Assembly: GCF_900700375.1 (NCBI RefSeq)
Contig: NC_041724.1
Location: 15,901,204 to 15,965,203, forward strand
Reading direction: 5' to 3'
Length of the DNA stretch: 64,000 nucleotides
DNA from: Denticeps clupeoides
Taxonomy: Eukaryota > Chordata > Actinopteri > Clupeiformes > Denticipitidae
Under the pieces are notes generated by a model, which worked only from the letters and a program-made list of their open reading frames with translations, searched no databases and had not been told where the DNA came from. Shown in pieces: positions 1-11,207 of this stretch. Every line of letters starts with the position of its first letter. Positions within the stretch are counted from its first letter, which is position 1. A program made the translations under genes and the position numbers.

Positions 1-352
1 TGAAGTCTGAATATATGGAATGAAGTCTGAATATATGGAATGAAACTCTGAATACATGGAATGAAGTCTGAATATATGGAATGAAACTTGAATATATGGA
101 ATGAAACTTGAATATATGGAATTAAAGTCTGAATATATGGAATGAAATCTGAATATATGGAATGAAACCTGAATATATGGAATGAAAGTCTGAATATATG
201 GAATGAAGTCTGAATATATGGAATGAAATCTGAATATATGGAATGAAGTCTGAATATATGGAATGAAACTCTGAATAAATGGAATGAAAGTCTGAATATA
301 TGGAATGAAACCTGAATATATGGAATGAAAGTCTGAATATATGGAATGAAAT
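1..352 (+). repeat. Minisatellite, about 18-20 bp unit
   Basis: About 17 tandem units of a TGAA(GTC/ACT/AGTC)TGAATATATGGAA type with small length variation. It forms the left arm of the fold-back element and continues beyond the window start. Units vary slightly, so this is an old array and not a simple slippage product. Confidence 0.9.
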
Positions 353-889
353 CTGATGTCACCAAATCGTTGGCACCATTTTGAGAATGTTAGTTCGCTA
401 AACAGGTGAATTGTGTCTCACCACGAGTGATTCTGCACCAAACCCAGTCGCAGCAGTTTTAAGCAGCGACAACATAATAAACACTCTGGCTAATGCTTGC
501 AGTAACACTGCTAATAATGACCTACTGCAGCGACAATAGCTGCTTATTCGTCAAGCACCCGCACTGACCGAAACAGGCGAGCTTCCCACCGCCATTCCTA
601 CATAAACCTCCGTCTTTTAATACGGAAACAGGGTAGTAAACAGGGAGGAATTACAGGGCAAACTAACTTCAGCATTTTAAATCCGATATACCAGCGCTGC
701 CCGATTCCAGCGCGCCATGCAATGTTTACATTCAGGCTGCACACACAAAGTTTATTCTATTCTATTTTACACTCATCGCTGCCCCTGCGAGTGTCTCCGG
801 TGCAGTTTTAACGTGTAAAATCTGGACCAGCGGAATTTCACCAGCTACACCGGGTTCATCATAAACTCAACTCACTATAGAGCACAATC

Positions 890-1336
890 CTGCACGCTCT
901 CTCAGATCAGCAAACGAAAGGAGACTAAAAATTCCTTCTTCACGGGGTCTCCGATTCCAAACATGTCTGTTCTCCGTTGTTGTCCCTGGCTGGTGGAACA
1001 ACCTGCCCTCCTCCACACGACTAGCCGAGACTATCACCACTTTTAAGAAGCAGGTGAAAACCCTCTTATTCCAAAAATATTACAGACAAATCTAACACTT
1101 ACACAAGCACATGCGTACACATTGAACAAACAAATACAAAATGTATAAATACATTATAATTTTTCTTAGTCTAGCACCCAACAATCTCCGAGCATGCTCT
1201 TCACTGACAAGTCTAAGCCTTATCAGGGCTCTTAGTTTGTAAACTCGATATTCTATAGAAACCGAACGAGAATTGCTGGTGTCTTCCTATTGTAAGTCGC
1301 TTTGGATAAAAGCGTCTGCTAAATAAAGTAAAGTAA
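890..1336 (+). mobile_element. 5'-truncated L2-type LINE, 3' end
   Basis: The translated sequence around 975-1090 has the WNNLPSS...TFKKQVKTLLF motif that ends L2-clade ORF2 proteins. The 3' tail at about 1293-1325 is the diagnostic GTAAGTCGCTTTGGATAAAA followed by GCGTCTGCTAAAT and a GTAAA-like simple tail. It is flanked by the 9-base direct repeat AGCACAATC at 881-889 and 1337-1345, the target-site duplication expected from target-primed reverse transcription. It lies in the loop of the fold-back element, so it is younger than that element. About 450 bp remain, so it cannot move by itself. Confidence 0.8.
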
Positions 1337-1853
1337 AGCACAATCAGCCACAGGGACGATTTTATACAAATTACAGCATGGTTTAGCGTGTTTAATTTAA
1401 GACACAAAGGTTCTGCTAACTTTATACATTAATGTATAAAATAGAATAAACTTTGTGTGTGCAGCCTGAATGTAAACATTGCATGGCACGCTGGGATCGG
1501 GCACCGCTGGTATATCGGATTTAAAATGTTAAAGTTAGTTTGCCCTGTAATTCCTCCCTGTTTACTTACCTCCGTTCCCATATTAATGGACGGAGGTTTT
1601 ACGTAGGAATGGCGGTGGGAAGCTCGCCTGTTTCGGTCAGTGCGGGTGCTTGACGAATAAGCAGCTATTGTCGCTGCAGTCGGTCATTATTAGCAGTGTT
1701 ACTGCAAGCATTAGCCAGAGTGTTTATTATGTCGTCGCTGCTTAAAACTGCTGCGACTGGGTTTGGTGCAAAATCACTCGTGGTGAGACACAATTCACCT
1801 GTTTAGCGAACTAACATTCTCAAAATGGCGCCAACGGTTTGGTGACATCAGAT

Positions 1854-2082
1854 TTCACTCCATATATTCAGACTTTCATTCCATATATTCAGACTTTCAC
1901 TCCATATATTCAGACTTCATTCCATATATTCAGACTTCATTCCATATATTCAGACTTTCATTCCATATATTCAGACTTCATTCCATATATTCAGACTTTC
2001 ATTCCATATATTCAGACTTTCATTCCATATATTCAGACTTTCATTCCATATATTCGGACTTTCATTCCATATATTCAGTTCC
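1854..2082 (-). repeat. Minisatellite, right arm of the fold-back element
   Basis: About 12 tandem units of TTCCATATATTCAGACTTCA type, the reverse complement of the array at 1-352. An apparent 95-residue reading frame here (IPYIQTF repeated) is only the translation of the repeat. Confidence 0.9.
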
Positions 2083-2125
2083 CTGTCAATATATATATTT
2101 TTTATTTCCTGTTTGGCTTGCCATA

Positions 2126-2126
<1 letters not shown>

Positions 2127-2207
<81 letters not shown>

Positions 2208-2211
2208 TTTT
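2127..2211. repeat. (CA)n(TA)n(T)n microsatellite
   Basis: About 20 CA units run into about 16 TA units and a T run. It lies immediately outside the right arm of the fold-back element. Likely polymorphic in length. Confidence 0.95.
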
Positions 2212-2940
2212 ATCACAGATGGCATTGGTATCCTTCACATGCAAGACCTCTCCCACTGACATTTCTTTTTCTTGTTCATTAAACATCTGTCTCAAGCTGA
2301 AGCATCTTTTCCAAATTCTGAACCTATAGATGAGTGGATCGAGTGAACACCCAATGAGTGTTCAACTTTATGGTGAAACTCATAAAGTTGTGATGGTTAA
2401 AAATGTCTTCCTGAAGCCGGAGGTGTCTGATGATGATCCCTCCTTCCACAAGACAAAGGTTTCACTGAATGCTTGATAAGAAATTATGTAAATCATACAG
2501 TTAAACTTTTCTTTAAATCAGTTAATTTTTTTAATAAAAAATTAAAAAGCATTGCATTTTTGCAGCCATAAACATTTCCTCCACCATGTTTATGGGTGCC
2601 ATACATCCATATCATAGAAACAACTGTATTTTTGCAATTGTATGAAGACCCCTTGCCACCATTAGCACATTAGAACATCACCTGTTCAAACACATTCAGA
2701 CATCAGAAATGTTTGTCATGCTGTCCATTTGGAGTAAATATTCATCCACTGTACAGTCTTATTAGTTAATAGTGCTTTCTACTGTGCAGTGGTGTTGTGG
2801 TCAGTGGAGGCAAGGGAACTCCAATGCTTTTTAAAAATAAGATTATATCAATCAGTCTTTTGTAATTTTGTCAACTGACTGTATTGAATCACTGCAAAGC
2901 ATATGTAGTTGTGTAGCGTTGATGTGGTGAAAATATCTTG
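2212..2940. other. Unassigned non-coding stretch
   Basis: No reading frame with recognisable protein similarity and no repeat termini that I can define. AT-rich, intergenic in character. Confidence 0.4.
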
Positions 2941-3085
2941 GGCCAGTGGTGGCCTAGTGGATAAGGAAGTGAATCCGTAATCCCGAACTGCCAAGGTACC
3001 ACTGAGGTGACACTGAGTACCATCCCCACACACACTCATGGCTGCCCACTGCTCACCAAGGGTGCTGTGTTTCACAATGACAACT
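2941..3085 (+). repeat. tRNA-headed SINE, family B (diverged)
   Basis: Begins with the head GGCCAGTGGTGGCCTAGTGG and follows the body shared with 22670-22912: ...CACTGAG...CCCACACACACT...GGCTGCCCACTGCTCACCAAGGGTG. The RNA polymerase III B box is worn. No tail or target duplication recognised. Confidence 0.75.
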
Positions 3086-3091
3086 TAACTT

Positions 3092-3283
3092 TTACTTCAT
3101 TTACAGCATTTATCAGACACCCTTATCCAGAGCAACTTATAAGTAGTTACAGGGACAGTCACCCGGGAGCAACGTAGGGTTAATTGTCTTGCTCAGGGAC
3201 ACAATGGTAGTAAGTGGGATTTGAACCTGGGTCTTCTGGTTCATAGGCGAGTGTGTCACCCACTAGGCTACTACCACCCTACT
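3092..3283 (-). repeat. tRNA-headed SINE, family A (L2-tailed)
   Basis: On the minus strand it reads GGGTGGTAGTAGCCTAGTGG, then a B box of GGTTCAAATCC type, a central GACACAATTAACCCTA-like body and a 3' tail ending in TAAGGGTGTCTGATAAATGC. The tail matches the 3' end of the L2 LINE at 49861-49903, so this SINE was probably copied by L2 enzymes. A second copy lies about 600 bp further on. Confidence 0.85.
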
Positions 3284-3882
3284 ACCAATCACTTTCACTC
3301 TAGGGCAAAAGGAATCAGCATGGTCAACATGGAATCAGCATCAGAATGGTCTGCCACAAATATACTGTGTAGTTCAAATATGAGCCCCGAAAACAATGCC
3401 CATGTCCGAGCCATTTCTACAAGGCAGGACAGATCCTCCCCTGTTTGTAATCCTGCCTGTTTGTAATTAATGAACAACAATAGTTGCTTTATCAGCTGTT
3501 TATCAATCAACTGTATTCCAGTGCATGAATATTATTTCACAAACATGTAATTTCAAATTCCCAATGCAGGGCTTACAAAGAGCGAGAGGAAAGGAACGGA
3601 AAGGGGAACGGAAAGGAACATTTGAAACAGGCTGTCCCAAAAATACAAATGACTGTAATGACTTACAGTGTGTGGGTGTGCGTGTGTTACAGAGAGAGAA
3701 CAGAACGTGCCCTTGCACACCCATAAGCTAATCGTTTGTTGAAACACCTTTTGATTTATTACAGCAAATGATTTAAACTGAAAACTTCATTGAAGTTGAG
3801 TTTACGGGTAACTGAAATAATGACCAACAAGGAAAAAGGACTCCAATATGCAGATGACTAGCATGCAGTCCTTTCTCGTTTA

Positions 3883-4075
3883 TTTACATTTACGGCATTT
3901 ATCAGACGCCCTTATCCAGAGCGACTTACAATCAGTAGTTACAGGGACAGTCCCCCACTGGAGACACTCAGGGTTAAGTGTCTTGCTCAGGGACACAATG
4001 GTAGTAAGTGGGATTTGAACCTGGGTCTTCTGGTTCATAGGCGAGTGTGTTACCCACTAGGCTACTACAAGCCTT
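3883..4075 (-). repeat. tRNA-headed SINE, family A (L2-tailed)
   Basis: Nearly full-length copy of the family at 3092-3283, same orientation, with a better preserved L2-like tail (TGTAAGTCGCTCTGGATAAG on the minus strand). The head GTAGTAGCCTAGTGGGTAAC retains an A-box-like sequence. Confidence 0.88.
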
Positions 4076-6270
4076 TTTTTTTGTCGTTAACTGACTTCCC
4101 ATGTTGATCTCCTTACTCTTAAGTCAAATTAGCCAGTCTGAAATGGTGGACATACCGAGGAGCCCCTGCATGTAGGTCAAATGCTCCATCTTTTAATCAT
4201 GATCTATCCGGGGAGTATATTTTTGTTATAATGTACCCTTAATAAAGTCATGAGTGATGCCTCAGCGTTGCCAGGAGAAGTGTCATGGCAGCATTTAACT
4301 CTTTCATGATGTTTCTTTTTTCTTGCTCTTACTGTTTTCTCTTCAGCCACAGCTATGGAATTGGCATGATAGGAACAAAGTGTCTTACTATGGCGAGTCT
4401 TCTGCTGTGGTGGCATGTCTGTGGGCGTGTGTTGGGTAATGGCTGCTTTCTCTTCACTTCTTTCGCATTAAAGCCCTGTTTTGTGTGTACAGCAGTTCAG
4501 TTACTTATCCGTCAGGGAATAGCGCTGCATTTGCCCCAGATCTTTTTGAGGAGTCAACAGACCATTTTTAAGTATAAGAGGAGCGATCCTTTTTATGCAC
4601 AGCAAATGCATTCATGCTGCGATATTTAAATATAAATTAGCGCATTGACCCAGGATAATTCACAACAGTTATCAACAAAAGTAACAATTGGAAGTGTGGA
4701 TCTTGGACCTGCTAATTCAGACACACAAAGCAAGCAGGGGGTTGATCTCTGGTCTCTATGCTGCAGTGTCAATGTCAGCACCCAAAACACTTTAATGCAT
4801 TAATCGCCACCCCGCTGGTAGGCTCTCGGGACCTCCATAGAGGCTGAATTGTGCCACACTCCAAGCACAAAACCTGGGGCCATGTCTGTTCTTGTAGGGG
4901 GTTCAAAAGTGGAGCTGGGTGTCTTGTCGTGATTAGGCTCCCCAGGGATCCTTGTATTGTAGGCCTGCACCCCAAGTACCTTACCTTTACAATGCCCCCT
5001 GGAGAGGCACAGCAGGGGTCCAGCCCTACAAAGCAGAGCTGCCAATCACAGAGAACTCTGCACCGGCCTCAGTCTTTAGACCTCTCGCTGTGACTCATTC
5101 CTCCCATTTAATCACAGACATTCACTGTCCAAACACACAGACAGACAGACACGCACATCAATAGGCGGCATAGGCATGGATAACAACCAAAAGCAGAAGT
5201 TAGATGTATCATTCTAAACTCGTAATGTCTCACACACACATGAATACATACATTTTTTTTAAATGATTTACTTTTTAAAACTGTTAATTCAGTGACATTT
5301 CTGAATGGGTCTATAACAGTGCGGTCAGAATTTCACATCATGGGCATGAACGCCAAGGTTTAGGGCTTTCAATGCCTTTTCTGGGATGCAGATATAGTAC
5401 AACATGCATTTTTATGACAAAAGATGTAAACTTTTAAGGGATTTTCTAAAATCCACTTAGTGCAAGTACTAACTACACTGCAAATGTTGTAAAATGGTGC
5501 TGTTAAATACACTTACCAGCCATAACATTATATAGTTTTTTTTTTTTTTTTTTATATAATTTCTGTTCATCATTGGCTGAGCTTTGAAAATAGCAAAATC
5601 CTTTTAATATGTATATAAGCAGTGACATTATGATTATTTGATGGAAACAGAACATCATAACACAATTTGACATAGTTTTGGGATACACCAACAGAGAACT
5701 CAAATCAACACTAGCCTATACTGCATACAACAGCCTCTAGATCGCTTTTGATGAGTGTCTGTATTCTGAAAGGAGGATTTTTGGCCATTCTTACATACAA
5801 AATCTCTTCAGCTCATTTCAATTTGGTGGCCATAAATTTTCTCTGATATTCAGGGGACTGTAATGGGTGTTCCAGAACATTGTACTTCTCCCTCTGCATG
5901 ACTGCCTTTGTAGGTTTTGAACTGTGTTTTGGGTCATTCTCTCATTGGAATATCCAACCCATTGCCTAATTTTGTGCCCAGGGGCAGTCCTAGTCAGTTT
6001 CCTGTCTCTTCAATCCAAAGCACTTTGTTTCAGAATTAATATGGCTTGTCTAAATGAGTTTTTGGCTATAACAACAGGCCCTGTTTGTGGTGTGAGTTCA
6101 GAAAGGGCTTCTTTCTCACCATGTACAAATGTAATTTCTGCAAATTGTAGAATGATGTACAGATACACCATCTAGGTGAGGTGATCTGTAACCATTGTCA
6201 TAATACTTCACATATGCCACTACTGTATTTTTTGTCCTGCCAGACCTGGGTTTAAGAGAAACTGTGCCTA
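4076..6270. other. Intergenic stretch without recognisable genes
   Basis: Several short open frames occur but none shows domain structure, splice context or similarity I can name. It includes a T run at about 5537-5554 and a short CAGA repeat near 5140. I see no terminal repeats. Confidence 0.4.
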
Positions 6271-6272
6271 TA

Positions 6273-7824
6273 CAGGGAGTGCAGAATTATTAGGCAAGTT
6301 GTATTTTTGAGGAATAATTTTATTATTGAACAACAACCATGTTCTTAATGAACCCAAAAAACTCATATCAAAGCTGAATGTTTTTGGAAGTAGTTTTTAG
6401 TTTGTTTTTATTTTTAGCTATTTTAGGGGCATATCTGTGTGTGCAGGTGACTATTACTGTGCATAATTTTTAGGCAACTTAACAAAAAACAAATATATAC
6501 CCATTTCAATTATTTATTTTTACCAGTGAAACCAATATAACATCTCCACATTCACAAATATACATTTCTGACATTCAAAAACAAAACAAAAACAAAGCAG
6601 AGACCAATATAGCCACCTTTCTTTGCAAGGACACTCAAAAGCCTGCCATCCATGGATTCTGTCAGTGTTTTGATCTGTTCACCATCAACATTGCGTGCAG
6701 CAGCAACCACAGCCTCCCAGACACTGTTCAGAGAGGTGTAATGTTTTCCCTCCTTGTAAATCTCACATTTGATGATGGACCACAGGTTCTCAATGGGGTT
6801 CAGATCAGGTGAACAAGGAGGCCATGTCATTAGTTTTTCTTCTTTTATACCCTTTCTTGCCAGCCACACTGTGGAGTACTTGATCGCGTGTGATGGAGCA
6901 TTGTCCTGCATGAAAATCATGTTTTTCTTGAAGGATGCAGACTTCCTGTACCACTGCTTGAAGGTGTTTTCCAGAAACTGGCAGTAGGACTGGGAGTTGA
7001 GCTTGACTCCATCCTCAACCTGAAAAGCCCCACAAGCTCATCTTTGATGATACCCGCCCAAACCAGTACTCCACCTCCACCTTGCTGGCGTCTGAGTCGG
7101 ACTGGAACTCTCTGCCCTTTACCAATCCAGGCACGGGCCCATCCATCTGGCCCATCAAGACTCACTCTCATTTCATCAGTCCATAAAACCTTAGAAAAAT
7201 CAGTCTTGAGATATTTCTTTGCCCAGTCTTGACGTTTCAGCTTGTGTGTATTGTTCAGTGGTGGTCGTCTTTCAGCCTTTCTTACCTTGGCCATGTCTCT
7301 GAGTATTGCACACCTTGTGCTTTTGGGCACTCCAGTGATGTTGCAGCTCTGAAATATGGCCAAACTGGTGGCATGTGGCATCTTGGCAGCTGCACGCTTG
7401 ACTTTTCTCAGTTCATGGGCAGTTATTTTGCGCCTTGGTTTTTCCTCACGCTTCTTGCGACCCTGTTGACTATTTTGAATGAAACGCTTGATTGTTCGAT
7501 GATCACGCTTCAGAAGCTTTGCAATTTTAAGAGTGCTGCATCCCTCTGCAAGATATCTCACTATTTTTGACTTTTCTGAGCCTGTCAAGTCCTTCTTTTG
7601 ACCCATTTTGCCAAAGGAAAGGAAGTTGCCTAATAATTATGCACACCTGATATAGAGTGTTGATGTCATTAGACCACACCCCTTCTCATTACAGAGATGC
7701 ACATCACCTAATATGCTTAATTGGTAGTAGGCTTTCGAGCCTATACAGCTTGGAGTAAGACAACATGCATGAAGAGGATGATGTGGACAAAATACTCATT
7801 TGCCTAATAATTCTGAACTCCCTG
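6273..7824 (-). mobile_element. Tc1/mariner-type transposon (copy 1)
   Basis: Ends are CAGGGAGTGCAGAATTATTA and its inverted partner, between TA dinucleotides at 6271-6272 and 7825-7826, the Tc1/mariner target. Inner inverted copies of the same motif lie about 190 bp in from each end (near 6455-6482 and 7616-7640), the IR/DR layout of many fish Tc1 elements. The element is about 1.55 kb. Inside, on the minus strand, is a transposase gene in two frames. A closely related copy lies at 30655-32176. Confidence 0.9.
6552..7606 (-). pseudogene. Tc1-like DD34E transposase, frameshifted
   Basis: Cut-and-paste transposase. From the start at 7606 the first frame gives a helix-turn-helix DNA-binding region (TGSEKSKIVRYLAEGCSTLK onward, about residues 8-60), a second Arg/Lys-rich HTH, and the first catalytic Asp in VLWTDEM. 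A frame break occurs after KDELVG, and the remainder reads from about 6920 in another frame with FMQDNAPSH (second Asp) and WPPCSPDLNPIENLW (the DD34E Glu). Full Tc1 transposases are about 340 residues, so all parts are present but the gene cannot make a whole enzyme as it stands. Confidence 0.88.
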
Positions 7825-7826
7825 TA

Positions 7827-8713
7827 GTTCCATTTCCTGATTGCATACATTACTATTAAAACTGACAGTTTAAACCTCTGAGATTATTGTCGACTTCCCA
7901 ACAATGATACGAAAAATCTTTGTTTTCAGATATTTTGAGTTTTGCTTTGAGGATCCCATGCTATTACTCTTTAGATGAGAGACAAAGAGACGCACACCTT
8001 GCAACTGGCCACCTTAAATACCTTTAATGAGTTCATTAAACCAATTTGGTGTTGCACATAATTACAATTGAGCAATTATGTGCACAAACTGCAAAAAAAC
8101 AATTCACTTCAAATTCACTTAAGAAGAGAAAAGGTGGTGGAAGGCTCATAGCTCACCGAAGGGGAGTGCAGGCTGGCCCATGTTGTCTAATCCAGAAGAG
8201 GAGCTGCTATAGCCCTGAAACAGAGGTGTCAGAACACACAGCTTCATCATCTGTGTAGACAAGTCAAGTCATGACCTTAGGCCAACATGCATCTACAATG
8301 GACGTGACAGTTGGACCAAAAGCAATTTAAGAAGTTTCTTTAAACTTTATATATTCACATTATAAGTTCTTATACCTTGCTATCTACTGTGGGTCTGGAG
8401 GCAAAAAAGCTGAACACAGCATGGTTAGCGGACTTATCAGAAGGTGTCCTCGCAAGAAAACCAAATCCATGAAAAACATGGGACAGAGAAATAAGAGAAA
8501 AGTGCACGACCAAAATAATAGTAAGAAAAACTCTACAAATAATATGTAAAATCATTCACTGCTTAACAAAAAAAAAAGACCAAGATCAAGATGAACTAAT
8601 GGAAGAAGGTGACCCCTTAGTAGGTAACACACTTGCCTATGAACCAAATCCATGGAGCATCTCAATAGTCAATGTGAAGTTCTGCATTTGTGAATATCAT
8701 TGGTGTTCACTAA
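7827..8713. other. Unassigned stretch with a SINE scrap
   Basis: Mostly without recognisable content. A short SINE A head (GTAGGTAACACACTTGCCTA type) is visible at about 8612-8646. No convincing coding sequence. Confidence 0.4.
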
Positions 8714-9436
8714 TGTAAGATTGGACATCACAGGAGCATGCTTTTGTTTTGCCTAGCGGCCGTCGCAGGACCATGCTTTGTTTTGCATAGTGAACATCTA
8801 CAAGAAGATATGTGACATTCCTGTGCCAATAGTTGGGCATGAAGATTCAACACCTCTGTTTTACATGCCTTTTGTCTGACAGCAAAGTGTGAAGTGCCGG
8901 CCGTCAGGCCCACCCACTCTCTTTGTCTTCCCCAGATGGGAGGCACCGGGGGCGTGACATCAGAAACAACAGGTTCTGATTGGTCAGTGACAACTTCCTG
9001 TAGGCCAGTGACAATTTCCTGTAGGCCAGGGGTATAAAGGTCTGCTCACATGTGGAAAAAGAGACTGAGCTTTCTTGCTCAGGGGTTTTCCATCGGAAGC
9101 CGGAAGGCTTTTTCTCTTCTCCCATTTTTTCTCATGGCTTTTTCTCTCCCTCTCTCTCTCCCTCTCTACTCTTTCTTCTTATTTCTGTTTTCTCTGTAAC
9201 ATTGGTACCTTTTTACATTCAATATTCACATGTAACTACAATAATTATTTACCGGTGTTAATAAATTAGAAACTGTTAATTTTTAACCTCTATTGTGCCA
9301 TGCCTCTTTCTGCCAGGTAACATCAAATTGGAGTGGTTGAATACAGTGCTTTTGTGTGGAGGGGGAAAGAGTTTTTCTACACTCTCTTCTCCCACACCAC
9401 ATGGTCTTTTTTTACAAATGGTGACCCCGACATGAT
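8714..9436 (+). mobile_element. LTR of an endogenous retrovirus-like element, with primer-binding site
   Basis: An LTR of about 703 bp starting TGTAAGA and ending TTTACA at 9416, with a TATA-like GGTATAAAGG near 9032 and an AATAAA near 9260. It is followed at about 9419-9436 by TGGTGACCCCGACATGAT, which looks like a tRNA primer-binding site. A diverged relative lies on the other strand at 48377-49072 and a scrap of a third at about 51005-51080. No internal genes follow, so this is a broken fossil. The divergence between the two long copies suggests the family is not recent. Confidence 0.75.
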
Positions 9437-10972
9437 ACCTTTGCTTGGATGTGGATCTGTGACCATAAGTCTTTTTTATCTGAATTTTACTGCATAGGGA
9501 GGAATAGAATCTATGTGCTTTAATTTAAATAAAAAGGATCTACATATCCTAAAAAGCCCGGGACCGTAGAAACCGAGGCATTTCTAAATCCAGATCCACT
9601 CCGACAAGGTATAAAATGAACATAGACTAATTACTGTATCACTTACAATGTGGCATGTAGATATGGCTGGCACAATAGATGAACCCACAAACCAAACTGT
9701 AACCAGTAATAACCAGGATTTGTGACATTTTAGATTACCGGTATTACATTGAACATCATAAACCATGTCCCATGGTGAACAATTTGATAACTGATCAGGG
9801 ATTGGAAATTGCACTGTTAAAATTCATTGTTTACATTTTAAACAGAATTTATATTTATGTGAAACTGTTTCTCTCTCTGAACACCTCAACAATGTCATAA
9901 TCTCAAATAATAACTTTTAGTGATAAAGGTGTAATGAGTTATGAGTTATGAATTCCCTAATAAAGGTGTAATTCTCTAATCACATGGCAACAAGCGGGAC
10001 TTTTTATTTGTATTTATTTTTCCGGCCACTGTTGTTGATTAGGCTCAATAAGCCAGTGCAAATCTGCAGAGTTATGAATTCCCTGATATCATTTTAAGCC
10101 TCCCACTATATTTACATGTTCCTGCATTACAGTATCTGATCATTGTTATTTGTTTTTCTGGTTTGGTTTTAATGTACAATGAACACTGTTTTTCTACATG
10201 TACAATCTGTATGCAAACCTACAACCTTTTAACTTCACCAGACTCCAGACAAAGAACCCAACCAAGTGTGAAAAGCCTTTGATCAAGTTGAATATTCTAT
10301 GTATGCTGCTGTGCTTGATCTATGTCAAGAAGGCAGGTTGATCTCAGACGCCTGAAGATCGTAAAGGACACCGAACCACCACTATCGGCCACATTTGAAT
10401 TCCCGACTGACCAGGAAGGACGAACAACCAGATACACAACCATGACCCAATTGTTATCCCCATGGATAACAAAGTGATGTGTACGATTTAGCTCTCGTTT
10501 CTCAGTGCAGTTGAGTGGTCTGCAGTGCTGCTGCATCAATGCCTGCATGAACAAATCACTCTGAGCTACACACTCCTGAATAATTTTCTCTGAAGGAAAC
10601 CATTGTTCTCCGTTCCTTTAACAGAATTAGTTGGCAGGTAAAACGTAAAGGTACAGCCCTGATACAGCTCCAGTTTTATTATTTAAACTCTAAAGCAAGC
10701 CACCACATTTAAACAAGAAAACATGTTAAAAGTAATTAACAGGCATGTTCGGCATGACACCGAAATGTACGGCGGGGTATACGTTCAGTGAATGGATCAC
10801 TCACGGATCAGTTAAACCACATGCCAGAGGAAAGGACACTTGAAAATAAAACTAAAGTTGGAGTCACAGGCTCCTCTCACAAAGCACTGAATGAGTTGCT
10901 AAATAAATCTTTCCAGGGCTCTGACTCAGTACATCTAAAGTGTACCCACTGCATACTACACTAACTTAAGGG
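9437..10972. other. Intergenic stretch without recognisable genes
   Basis: AT-rich with scattered short frames and no domain or repeat signature that I can name. The first part may belong to the retroviral fossil just upstream, but nothing coding is recognisable. Confidence 0.35.
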
Positions 10973-11090
10973 CCAGTGGTGGAGCAAAGTACAGTCTCCC
11001 ACACACTGCTTCCCAGGCACCTTTCATGGCTGGCCACTGCTCACCAAGGGTGATGGTTAAAAGAAGGGGACATTGTTAAACACAGTTCAC
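10973..11090 (+). repeat. SINE family B fragment
   Basis: GGCCAGTGGTGG head directly joined to the GAGCAAAGTACAGTCTCCCACA and GGCCACTGCTCACCAAGGGT body, with the tRNA B-box segment missing. It lies about 120 bp beyond the 3' end of ZP copy Z1. Confidence 0.7.
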
Positions 11091-11207
11091 ACAATGTCAA
11101 AATCAATTAAAAATCAGGACAAGCCCTTTTTCCTTATGACCGCCTTATTGCACTAACAGTAAAGAAAAAAGATCTGCAAGAGCTGGATTTATTGAAAGGC
11201 TTTTATT

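Larger units (their letters stand above)
1..2082. mobile_element. Fold-back (long-TIR) DNA element with minisatellite arms
   Basis: Positions about 345-768 and about 1434-1853 are inverted copies of each other (roughly 90% or better by eye), and outside them lie tandem arrays that are also inverted: a unit like TGAAGTCTGAATATATGGAA at 1-352 and its reverse complement at 1854-2082. The loop (769-1433) holds a separate L2 insertion and no transposase. The left end runs off the window, so the true terminus and target duplication are not visible. This is the architecture of a non-autonomous fold-back transposon; the superfamily cannot be assigned from what is here. Confidence 0.75.

Noticed and set aside
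1-352. CRISPR-like array
   Set aside because: The units are directly adjacent with no unique spacers, and the context is a fish genome. It is a minisatellite.
4285-4629. A 114-codon plus-strand frame as a gene
   Set aside because: No domain, no splice or promoter context, and an antisense frame of similar quality; likely chance.
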